A DNA stretch of 64,000 bases from Owenia fusiformis. Lineage: Eukaryota; Annelida; Polychaeta; Sabellida; Oweniidae. Positions within the stretch are counted from its first letter, which is position 1; each line of letters opens with the position of its first letter. The stretch is from NCBI GenBank assembly GCA_903813345.2, contig CAIIXF020000009.1, forward strand, positions 11,218,530 to 11,282,529, given 5' to 3'. This document shows positions 44,431 through 55,570 of the stretch, piece by piece. Both the position numbers and the translations under genes were made by a program. The notes beneath the pieces were generated by a model that saw nothing but the letters and a program-made list of their open reading frames with translations, was not told the DNA's origin and did not search any database.

Positions 44431-45560
44431 GGCGAGTAGGCCAAGCCTCAGAAGTCCATAAATAAAGGAGTTTAATAGTCGGCTGACCCTATAGGATATT
44501 TTGGTATCGTTGGAAAGCTGAGATATTGACCTGTAATATGTGATAGATATCTACTTTGAAAACAGGTGACGTTACCATGGAAACGGGCATTGAACAATAG
44601 TTATACTTAATAATAACTAAATACCCATTTCAGGTTTATGTGCACCAAATGATAAAAAATTTCTCCCTTTTAATGCGTAAATGGTGAGAATTCAATAGAG
44701 ATTGGTAAATCTTGAACATTTGTGACTAAATTTGTAGTATAAAACAGTTATAATTTACATTGTGACATCACAATTGTGAAATTCAAATAGAAAACTGTTT
44801 ATTTCATTTGGTCTCCTTTAATCCAATTCATCGTGTAATTATAATTTAGATAAAATATCACCTTCATGTATATCAAATGAAAGCTGCTTTTCTTACAAAT
44901 ACGTTGGTATACGAAACAAAAGGATTGGACAATCACCCACTGAGATATAGCATATTTTGCTCTGATTAAGCAATGGCCAGAACTTCTGAAATCTACTCTA
45001 ATGGCACAGGTTTAGCACACAGTTTGTGAATTTCAATACCAAAACACATTTTAATTGTCTTATAACTTTAGATATCTGTGGCCCTTTGGATTCGTTTTGG
45101 TCTCATTTCAATAAAGAGGTATATATCTAAAATGTATGATATTGACTCATTTGAAAAGCATGTATTGTTACCATGGAAACAGGTGTTGAATAGGAGGTTT
45201 CATTATTAAGAATAATGCATTTATATTCATTATTAGTTGGTGATCTAGTGAAATACTGTGAATACAAATGAAGTGATCCTATGTGGATCCTATGGATAAA
45301 ATTGGTATGTTCGAACAGTTACCACTTTGTTCTTGTAGACATAGGGATAGATTTGGATTATAACTGAAATGGGGTTTGTTGCTATGGAAACGCTTGTCAA
45401 ACAATATATGTCATTGATATGAGTAAAATATATAAAACAATTTGTTCGCATAGTTAACATTATGATTGTGTATTCTTTCAGTGCCTAATGTGAGGATATT
45501 GGTGGATTTGATTGATATTGACCATAAGTGGCTAATTAAGTTCAGTTAATTGAAGTGTAT
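44431..45560 (+). repeat. GGCGAGTAGGCC repeat with ~600-bp monomers, copy 1
   Basis: Starts ggcgagtaggccaagcc, then gaccctataggatattttgg, gttaccatggaaacgggc. A second monomer carries accatggaaacaggtgttga at about 45170. The same element occurs in reverse at 49850-51165. The right boundary is approximate. Confidence 0.7.
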
Positions 45561-46036
45561 ATATGCTATGTGATGTCACAATGGTGAATTTTGATTAAGA
45601 TAATTGAAAATCAAAATTAATTACCGCAATTAATTGTGAAATTTCAATTTTATTGGAATGTGACCGTGTTATATATCATATTAAAGCTACTGGTCTATTG
45701 ATTTCAGTGATATATAAAAGTAATATGATCAGTTTGATATATGTGGATATAACCCTTATTTCTTTCTGGTGTATCAGTACTGGCTACAATGGCTAAATTG
45801 ATCTGTTTTGGCACAAACAGATTCTCGATTTGTTAATACTGAATTATTTAAACTATTGATAAGAATGTGCAGAAAACTAATATTTGAATATTCTCAGTTA
45901 CTTTATGAAACTTTCAAATATTTATATTTTAATGATCTTTCTTTCAGATGACCTAATTTCAAGAATATCCCTTCTTCACTTGAGATTTGTTCTATCCAGG
46001 TATAACATCGAAATATAGGTAACAGTACTAAAACAA

Positions 46037-47370
46037 CTAGAAAACAGCAACTCCACGGAGTAGCAAATCCCAACGAACAAAACATGTTTTGGTAAATAGC
46101 GGCCATATAAAATTTGAGCCAAATCCATCCACTGGTATTTGAATTATCAAAGATTGTGTTTTTATGATGCTTGGTTGCCATTTTGAAATTCAGCTGTCAT
46201 CTTTAGATTTTTTCTTTAGCAGAGCTCCTTTGTCCCAAGGCATCAGCATATACAATTTAATCCAAATCTGTCAACTGGGACTTGAGTTATCAAGGATTAC
46301 ATGTTTAATGAAAAATTGTGGAGATTTCGATAAATAGCAGCCACCTTGAAAATTTCTTCTCAAGCAGAACTCCTTTATCTCTAGGCATCAGTATATACAA
46401 TTTAAAGTTAATACGTCCAATGATATTTGAGTTATCAAGATTACCTTTTTTATGAAAAATGGCAGCCATTTTGAAATTCAGCTGACACCTTTGATATTTC
46501 TTCTGAAGCAGATCTCCTATTTCCATAAACATCAGGATACAAAATTGGAACCAAATCCATCCACTGGTATTTGAGTTATCAATAATTGTTTTTTTACGAA
46601 AAATTGCGGCCATTTTGAAATTCAGTGGCCATCTTGAAAATGTCTTCTTGAGCAGAACTTTTTTGTCTCTAGGCATCAGCATATAGAATTTGAACCAAAT
46701 CCATCAACTGGTATTTGAGTTATCAGAGGTTATATTATTTTATGAAAAATGGCGGCCATTTTGAAATTTAGCTGCCATCTTGGAAATCCCTCCTCGAAAC
46801 AGAGCTCCTATGTCCCTAGGCATCAGTATGTAAAATTTGAACCAAATCCATTCAATGGTATTTGAATTATCAAAGATAACGTTTTTACGAAAAATGGCCG
46901 CCATTTTGAAATATGGTGGCCATCTTGAAAATGTCTTCATGAGCAAGGCTCCTTTGTATCCAGGCAACAGCATATGAAATTTGATCCAAATCCATTCAAT
47001 GGTATTTGAGTTATCAAAGATAAAGTTTTTTTTACGAAAATATGGTGGCCATCTTGAAAATGTCTTTTTCAGCAAGGCTCCTTTGTACCCGCGCAACAGC
47101 ATATAAAATTTGAACCAAATCCATCAACTAGTATTTGAGTAATCAAAGATTATATTTTTTCGAAAAATGGCCGCCATTTTTAATTTATCAGCCATATTGA
47201 AAATTCCTTCTCGAGCAGAGGTCCTACACCCATAAGGCATAAGCCTATAAAATTTGAATGAAATCCATCAACCGTTATTTGAGTTATTGCCCGGACACAA
47301 GAACGGACGAACGGAGGGACGGACGGACAGCTTTTCTATATCCCCCTCGAACTTCATTCGGTGGGATAAT
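46037..47370 (-). mobile_element. Helitron/pearl-like non-autonomous element, copy 2 (reverse)
   Basis: Reverse-orientation copy of 14371-15663. The 3' end is CTAG with hairpin gcaactccacggagtagc at 46037-46066; the 5' end is gaacttcattcggtgggata at about 47350-47367, next to a (GGAC)n microsatellite. About nine monomers lie between. Open frames here follow the repeat. Confidence 0.8.
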
Positions 47371-47479
47371 AATTTCTCCAAACTTAATACTGTAGAGTTA
47401 CCTAGTTAAACGTTCAGCTGCTTAGAACTAGCAATCTACCCATTAGAGTAGGTCACCAAGGGTCCATAACAGCTCCACA

Positions 47480-48175
47480 TGGCAACAGCTCCCATCAAAT
47501 GCTCGTCTGTATTGATCGTTTGACCTTAATATGACCTTGGCCAAGAAACATTGACTTTGACTTCAGGTCACTTAATCATGAGTCACTGAGGGTTACAGTA
47601 TCCTTCAAGTAAGTGTTGAACTTTGTTCTTGAGATCTTGACAAATATAATGTCGACCTTAACCCGAAGGTCGCCTAGTCATGGGTTGCCAAAGATCACAA
47701 CAGCCCACCAGGCTCTTAAAACACCAAATATCTAAATATCAACCTTTGATCTTGGTATGACCTCAGGTCACGTAATCATGGGTCGACAAGGGTCACAATA
47801 GCCCTTAAGGTACTTACTTAGATAGCAACCCTCGACCTTGACCCATAAAAATTGACTTTGACCTTAGGTTACTTAATCAATGGTCGTCAAGGGTCACAGC
47901 AGCCCCAAGGACCTTACATCACCAAATATCTAGATATTGACCTATGATCTTGGAATAACCATGACCTCAAGTCACCTTTTACCTTTAAATGACTTTAACT
48001 CTGATCTTCGTAGAATGTCCACCAATCCACTTAGTATGTTGACCAAGTATGGGAGCTCAGGTTCAAACGGTCTAGGCGGAGGAGATGTCTGGACAGACAG
48101 AGAATGACAGACAGACCACCATACTTCATACATGCTGACCCGATTTGTACCCTAATAGGTATTAGGGTATTAGTG
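47480..48175. mobile_element. tandem element rich in TGACCTT/AAGGTCA
   Basis: About five diverged monomers of roughly 130 bp (gaccttggccaagaaacatt, caccaaatatctagatattg, aatcatgggtcgacaagggt). It ends with an (ACAG)n tract and a palindrome-like ccctaataggtattagggt. The layout is like the other pearl-like elements. Confidence 0.65.
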
Positions 48176-49849
48176 TTGTGTTTATAGCCCCTAGTGCTTC
48201 CTAGTTGGCCTTAGAGAATATCCTTGAAGATCCAAAATAGTGGAACCATAAAGGACTAAAGACAGATCTTCATCTTTTGGTTCAGAGTTTGAACACAGTT
48301 GACAAAATTCAGTTCTTTTGTATGGTGATGAAGATTTAGATAATTCATTAAATGAAAAATTAATAGAACTAATGAGCCATTTTGTGGATCAAAGTTTGAG
48401 CCAAATTGATTGGTTTGCTTGGCTAATTTTTACATGCATGTGTTAACTCATCCCTGGCCCATGGGATTATAGTTTCTTATCTGAATTATAACATTACTTT
48501 GATGAATTTCTAAATGTTAAATCATGCATTCCTATTCATATTGTCTAAAATTGCCGCTAATGTTTTTTATAAAAGTTTGGCAATCAATTGCATGTCTATA
48601 ATTGTTAACTAAAGGAATAAATCTATGTATAAAAAAACAAAAAACAAAGACAGTTCCTTGAAGGAGGGCCTTCGTTTTTTCAATGATGGAAACATTAGGT
48701 CCAAATAAGACTTTAATGATTTCCATACATCTGATGGTGTCTGCTTAGAAGGTCCTGATTGGCATTTAGAATCTTCTGAATAAGGGACAGTGGCTTCATA
48801 GAAGGCCCAGTACCAGCACAACAGTGATTTCAAGGAAGACTCTTGTAGATTACTACATGGTCATGGTTGTTCCATAGAAGGCCACAGTGGTATCCCGTCA
48901 ATCCATAGCAGTTCGCATTTTTGTTCCACAAAAGGCCCTATCCCTGGTTGTGCCTAGATAGACATTGTCCTTAGCTCAAATAATTCCCATTTAAAACATA
49001 GCAACTCCCATTTAAAACATAGGCGATGCCAGAACCAGAATTTGATTTATATAATAAACACAGTATTCCTAACTTGATTGAATGATAAATTCTTATGAAA
49101 TCATTCTTTAAAATTGTTGATTGTATACAAATTAAATTGTTAATTATTTTTAAAGTATATTTCACATTGTAAGATTGATACTTATCCAATAGTCGACTAC
49201 ATGAAAAGAATCCTCAAATAATCATGAATTTATTGAAGGAATATTTTTGCAGACTTTTTGAGGTCATGTGAACATGCCGTACAGTATGTGAAGTTATCAT
49301 GGATGATTGGCTCAATGGAGTGCAACATTGATATTTTTGCCATATATGGACATGTCGTGATTTCAAAATTTGAAGGCTGAACCAAAGTAGAAATATGCAT
49401 TAGTTTCTCATTTGTACGCATTTCAATAACAAAAATATTTATAATCGACTTCACAAAAAAATAATTCTTGTGAAAAATTATCCCTTGCAAATACATCTCG
49501 ATGAATTCCGAAAGTGGTATAATTAGTCTTCACAAAATTTATATAAGAGGGGGTCCAAAAGTTTTGAACGCCCTGCTATTTTTTTAATGAACATGAAACT
49601 TTCAAATCATTAAGAACAATTTATAAGTTTCACCGAAAAATAATTTATTTTGGGTACTTTTCTAAATCGTTTCTAATAAAGAGACCAAGCCAATCGGAAT
49701 TAATGAATATAATTATTTCTAAATCACGCCCATGTCCAAAATGAGTAAAACAGTTTAGTGCAGCTTTAAAAAACACCAAAAGTTGTAAATCATTTATTAT
49801 AATGACATCACAATAGGAGTATTTACTTAAATTAGTGACTTTAAATGTT
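48176..49849. other. intronic DNA, no gene seen
   Basis: Includes a weakly repetitive stretch 48640-48960 with recurring agaaggcc(c/t) blocks. No coding signal. Confidence 0.45.
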
Positions 49850-51165
49850 TATAAAGCTTTGTCTGATATGAGACATACATGACAACATACCGTATGTACT
49901 GAGGAAAACACCTTTCTTGCGACTTTCAGACTCATCGATCAGGATAAAAAGTTGTTCCACCTCTCCCGAGACTAGCATAAAAGATGTTAGTCTCAGACCT
50001 CTCATACAGTATTTTGTGTCTATAACCACTGATACCCCAGATTCAAAGCATGAAACCACGGCATAGCTTGATCTAATCATGTTGATTTACTTATCATAAT
50101 ACTCGTTATTGCACCAGCTTTAATTTGATATCCATGAAGTGCATATTCTTTTGCAATTGTAATCATGGAAGATATCAGTTTCACGGATACCATGTAAAGC
50201 AAACTGTTTCTCATTTGAAATCTGCTATTGTGATGTCACAATAACACTTTAAAATTTAATATATAGAATCATTTAGTCATTATAGTTCAAGATTGATAAA
50301 AATTGGCCATTTCCACACAATTGCTATTAATAAAATATACATATTTGGATCACTGGCTGGAAATGCCCATTCCTATACGTATTTCAATCTTATTAAGGAT
50401 ACCTATTGCTCAACGCCCGTTTCCATGGCAACGGCACCTGTTTAAACACTAATCATATATCACACATCATAGACAGTTGTCAAAGCTTTGCATTGATACC
50501 AACTTTTCTCATAGGGTCAAAATACTACTAAAGTTATGATATCAATAAGAGTGTATACAATGGTAGAAATTCGCCAATATTTTGTCATTTGTGATAATGC
50601 CTAACTGCTGATAATTTCTGTAACTCAGGCTACAATTTGAATCACCTTATATCATAATATCTCAAAGAGTAAATGATCAATGTTTACAATTTATATACCA
50701 AAATGATCGTGAGAGCAGTAGCTTTCATTTGATATACATAAAGGTAACATTTGTAAGCAATTGTGATTACACAATCTAATGGTGTTAATAATTTCATATG
50801 AGACCAACTGTTTTTCATTCAAAATATACCATTATGACATCACAATAATCAAAATAGAGTAGAATATGTATAATTTTGAGTTAAATGTTGAAGATAAACT
50901 AAAATTCTTTCAATTCCTTAATTTTCATTCTTTCAAAGTTGCACATTGACTTAACCAGATATCCCTTGCAATGGTGCTGTACATTTTATTCTTATTAAGG
51001 ACATCTTTTGTTCAACGCCCGTTTCCATGACAACGTCACCTATTCCAACACAAATTATTTATCACACGACATAGACAATTCTCTGAGCTTTGCTATGATA
51101 CCAAATTTTCCCATAGGGTCAGTTGAACTATTAAACTCATATTTTATTTCTTTGGCCTACTCGCC
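49850..51165 (-). repeat. GGCGAGTAGGCC repeat with ~610-bp monomers, copy 2 (reverse)
   Basis: Ends ttggcctactcgcc at 51165. Contains two clear monomers in reverse: caacgcccgtttccatg at about 51014 and again at about 50412, each with cccatagggtca or tcatagggtca. The outer left boundary is approximate. Confidence 0.7.
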
Positions 51166-51243
51166 TAATATTACAGACGTAACAGCGATACTTTGACTTC
51201 TAAGACATCTTTTTCTGAATTATGACATCACATGTCCTCATCA

Positions 51244-51440
51244 TCTCAACCAACCAACCATACAACCCCACTGAATGACGTACCAACCAAACCAACCAAC
51301 CCAACGGAATGACTGACCTACCATCCAACCAACCAACCTGACCAACCAACTCAACCAGCCAACCCAACCCAACTGACTGACCCAACCAGCCAACCCAACC
51401 CAACTGACTGACCAACCAAACCAGCCAACCAACCAACCCT
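51244..51440 (+). repeat. (CCAA)n-rich simple repeat before exon N
   Basis: About 200 bases of ccaaccaaccaacc and cccaacccaactgactgacc variants, ending about 40 bases before the exon N acceptor. Minus-strand tryptophan-rich open frames are artefacts. Confidence 0.95.
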
Positions 51441-51481
51441 TGTTTAACATTGCCATAAATAGCTCACTTATCTACTTTCAG

Positions 51482-51628
51482 GATTGAAAAAGTTATTGAA
51501 GATCTGGAAGAGATCAAGGAACAAGTGGTGACATCTGACAGCAGTGTCCCTACACTAGAATTTGACCAAGCTGTGATGGTACAACAACTTGGTGCTACAC
51601 CTCATGAGCAGCCTGATCCCATTGAAAG
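51482..51628 (+). CDS. TRPM: TRPM exon N: C-terminal coiled coil
   Basis: Phase 2 to phase 2 between ctttcAG and GTACCT. IEKVIEDLEEIKEQVVTS has hydrophobic residues at heptad spacing, as expected for the TRPM C-terminal pole coiled coil that holds the tetramer. It is followed by a flexible acidic segment ending HEQPDPIER. The exon end with its donor is repeated downstream. Confidence 0.87.
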
Positions 51629-52078
51629 GTACCTGTTTTTAGATTTTCAAAGTGTAATTGAGTTACAAATAATGAGTATTTTGCTTATGAAGGGTAGTAA
51701 GTTAACTCTCTGCACTAGAGATTGACCAATAATAGTAATTCAACAACTTGGTTCTACACCTCATGAGCAGCCTGATCCCATTGAAAGGTACCTGTTTTTA
51801 GATTTTCAAAGTGTAATCGAGTTACAAATAATGAGTATTTTGCCTTTGAAGGGTATAAAGTTAACTCTCTGCACTAGAGATTGACCAATAATAATAATTC
51901 AACAGCTTGGTGCTACTTCTCATGAACAACCTGGTCCCATTGAAAGGATGGGTATTTGAATAGCAAATGAGTATCTTGCATATGAATGAAGTAAGTTAAC
52001 TTCCATATACACTAGAGTTTGTCAAAACCATAATAGTAAGTTAAAAGCTCAATTGGTGTAGCCTGATCCCATTGAAAG
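51529..52078 (+). repeat. 159-bp tandem repeat spanning a splice donor (4 copies)
   Basis: Copies of the exon N end (gcctgatcccattgaaag) finish at 51628, 51787, 51946 and 52078. The first two periods are 159. Donors are GTACCT, GTACCT, GATGGG (broken) and GTTTTG. Reading past the first donor stays open for 32 codons and then meets TGA before the second copy. Confidence 0.93.
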
Positions 52079-52079
52079 G

Positions 52080-52280
52080 TTTTGAAGGACCTCATCCTTT
52101 TAAACTTCTGATCATTTTAAAGGTACTCATCCTTGAAAGGGACCCATCCATACAAAGGGACTCACCCTTTTAAAGGTTCCTCCTTTTGAAAGTGCTCTCC
52201 TTTTAAAGGAACTCATCTTGTTATAGGTACTGATCTTTCTAGAGGTATCCATCCTTTTAAAGGTATTCACCCATCACCAA
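52080..52280 (+). repeat. degenerate ~20-bp repeat (ccttttaaaggtactcatcc)
   Basis: About nine imperfect units directly after the exon N donor array. Confidence 0.75.
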
Positions 52281-52372
52281 GCAACATTATGTGATAAGAC
52301 TGTTTTTAAGACATTATAGTTTGAAGTGCTTGGAAAACACTATATTAGAAAATAAAAACAGTATATACCCTA

Positions 52373-52616
52373 GAACAACCCCCTTGGGTGGGGCCACAAA
52401 AAAAATTGGGTGCTAGAAATTTTTTGGGCCAATACAGGCCTTAAGGCCTTACTGGGCTTTATTTTTAATTTTAGGCCAATTTAGAAGAAAATGTGCCTCA
52501 AGATTAGGGCCCACTTTTTGTTTTTAGAGACCAAAAATGTTTTTCCCCTCAGACGCGGAAGTTTTTCTCAGACCTATTTGCCCCCCCCCCCTTGTTGGTT
52601 CCCAGATCCGCCCCTG
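52373..52616 (+). repeat. GGATCTGGG...GGCCC interspersed repeat, copy 3
   Basis: Contains gggccaatacaggccttaag, attttaggccaatttagaag and a C-run, ending ttgttggttcccagatccgc. Confidence 0.7.
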
Positions 52617-53880
52617 TGGTTCTACCTTAAGAGAAGATCTACAATATTGAAGCTTTGTCAAAGATAATTTCCTCTTTCCTTGGACTAGAAAAGGTTTTTA
52701 TTTGTTAACAATATATTTCATATTCACTTCTTGGAAGTCTGATTATAGCCACCAGCACTTTCCTTATTTGCGAAAAAATAAACCAGGTGATCTACACTCT
52801 TTCCGAAAATCTGGAAACAAAATTAATATTTGTATCACATTTTGAAGTCATTATATTTAGCCATTGAAAAACATCATTTGCCATAAATGTCAGACATGGC
52901 ATGAAAAACCTGCATATACAGGCTTGTGAAAGCTATATGATGGGTAGATGGGATTACCAAACTTTTGGAGGGGGTGTATTTTAGCATGAAGGGAAGAAAC
53001 ACAGAAAAAATAATAAACCTTTGAGACATTATTTTGTGACCTTGTTTAAGTTGCTGTTGGCAGGTATGACTGCCATCATATTCTTGTCCTTCTCTGGGTG
53101 CTGATGTCATAACCTTGAGGTTGTGATAAGTTCGAGAAGCGTGTTCTCCTTGTGTTAATGCAACCGATCTTTGAAACAGTTTTCCCTCAAGCAGATTTTT
53201 TGTGTGTGTTCGCTTTTTGAAAGAATAGAAAAATAATCAAAAGGTACTTGGTGGATATTATTTGCACAATCACATAAACTCACACCTCAAATCAGTTTTC
53301 TTTTTAATTCAATATTTGATATAGTAGATGACGCCATAAGGTGGGAGTTCAAGTTTCATATATCAGTGATAGGAGTGTTCTGATTGATCACGTTTATTGA
53401 GATACATGGAAATTAATATATGAGTCCATGTGGGTTAATGCAGTCATCCTTCATCATTATGATTTTTTTAGAATGCGGTTTGTCTTCCGTTCAATCCTTT
53501 AAATGGAATGTGCGTTTTACTATTACATCAGTGTTTTCAGTAGGTTTGTCCAAGATTGTGTCCCTGGGATGTAATGCTTTTCAAAAAATGCGTCTCCCTC
53601 TCCCCTCAAAAAACTGCGTCCCTTGAAAAGTTGTTCCCGGGAATTCAAAGTCACGCTTTTACACTAATCAAAATAAAATTGATGAAATTTTGTATCGCTT
53701 TTGCTATTTATTGGTCTAAATCAGTGTTCTGGCGAGTCTAGTATGTCATTGAATGATACAGATACCATCACTTGTGAGGTATAACTTATATTCAACCATT
53801 AGAAACACATTTTCTTTGCGTATTTCGAAGCAATTAGCTACTGATATTGCTTTAGTTTAAGGGCAATCTTCGCAAGTTTC
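52617..53880. other. intronic DNA, no gene seen
   Basis: AT-rich, short open frames only. Confidence 0.5.
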
Positions 53881-53894
53881 AATTTTTGGGTTCA

Positions 53895-53990
53895 GTTTCT
53901 TGCGCATGCGCATTCTTAAATAATGATCTTGTGATCACACTTGACCAATAGAAAATGGTTTAAATCGGGTCTTCAGCTAGCGGCCAATCG
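53895..53990 (+). promoter_or_regulatory. promoter-like cluster: NRF1 site and two CCAAT boxes
   Basis: TGCGCATGCGCA at 53901-53912 is a full match to the NRF1 consensus. CCAAT boxes lie at 53945-53949 and 53984-53988 (agcggccaatcg). The sequence is less AT-rich than its surroundings. No gene is recognised downstream except the last TRPM exon, so the role is open. Confidence 0.4.
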
Positions 53991-54019
53991 TAAGACTCGT
54001 ACTGATTACTGCTTGGATA

Positions 54020-55039
54020 TCGAGTATTGGATAACTATTTGTCCTATCACATGTCTCGTACTATTTCGATCAGAAATCAACCTCCGGGAAGGAAACTTCG
54101 AAAGAAAATTTTATTTCTTTTAGAAATAGAATTTCCTTCAATTATTTAGTGGATTCACGAAGTGATTTACGAAGTTCAAATTGCGCCCCAAAAACGTAAT
54201 TATTTTTTAATTTACATCCACCCAATCTTGATTTATGTCCTCTCCATTGAAGGACGCCGTTATAATGGAATCACTGTACATGTAGTTTTATTCATAATGT
54301 TTTAAGGTATTTGGACTAAGATGTACTTAACCATTAATGATTTTTCATTGGTAATAAGTTTCTCAGAAATTCTATATTTAGAAAGAGGATTTGATCAAAT
54401 TGTCATATTGCTTCTGGGATGGATTCATTAGAAAGTATGAGTGTACTTTCAATTTCATTTTTAACTGATATGGTGAGCCATTTTGTAATCACCTTTACAT
54501 CGCTGGATCTGTCTGTCTGTGTCAATCCTTTTGTCCCTCTGTCCATTAACTATATAAAGAATAACGACTTTTCAGTCTATCAATCCTATGATTAATGGGC
54601 TGTGGCACAATATGTGACCAAAATTTTTTGTTCTGTTCATTGCATTGCATATCGATTGAGGTCTTTGGCAATGGCCAGAATCAGAATTTATTTTAAAATC
54701 ATGCAGTTTTTCACCATTCTGACTATCTTTTGAGTGATTTTGGGCTAAATTTGCCAAAGTGAACCCCCCTAGAATTTTTGGGAAAAGTGAACCCCCCTTG
54801 GAAAATCCTGGCCTGCACTTGTATGATTGGTCAAAACTTGCAGATTTAAAACAGAACAGATATTACCTATTTCTATGGTGAATATCTCGGGATGAACATA
54901 GTTTCAAATTAATGGAAAATGTCTACATAAATTTCAGTAAAATATTTATTTGGTTTATTTGATTGAGGGGAATGAGAACAATGTTAGCTCCCAAATTTCT
55001 TAAATATTTGTCAAATTTCATCTGATAAATTTAATAGAA
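54020..55039. other. intronic DNA with a repeat fragment, no gene
   Basis: At 54755-54815 a fragment of the GTAGCCAGG-type family (gtgaacccccctagaatttt). Otherwise nothing supported. Confidence 0.5.
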
Positions 55040-55570
55040 TTGAAGATTTCAGTTATGTAACCACAATGATCTTATGAACCAACCATATACAGAGAATTTA
55101 GACTTTGGTAAACATTTATATTCTAGCAAAAATTAATAAGATTAATAATATTGGACCAAAATTTAACCAAAGGCAGAGATTAAGCAAACTATGAAAAGTT
55201 TTCACCAGATTTTTTCAGAAAATATTCGAACCCCCTCCTGTCAAATCCTGGCTACGCCACTGCATATGATTATTTGAATTTGATATGTAACCCCAATGAT
55301 CTAATGAACCACTCATATAAACATTTGATATACATGTATAGCCTTGATGATCTTATGAACCACCCCTATAAATATTTGATATACAATGCAAGAACAGGCT
55401 ACGGTAACCCCAATGACCTAATAACATAACACCCATATAACAATTCGATGTTCATGTATAGCCTCAATGATCTTATGAACCACCCCTATAAATATTTGAA
55501 TTTGATATGTAACCCCTGCAATGACCTAATTTACCGCCAATATAAACATTTGACCTTGATGCATAACTCC
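55040..55570 (+). repeat. degenerate ~50-60-bp tandem repeat
   Basis: About seven diverged units of the type gtaaccccaatgatctaatg, aaccacccatataaatattt, gatata. A GTAGCCAGG-family fragment sits inside (55225-55263). Confidence 0.78.

Noticed and set aside
51200-51456. Tryptophan- and glycine-rich minus-strand proteins
   Set aside because: Translation of a (CCAA)n simple repeat.
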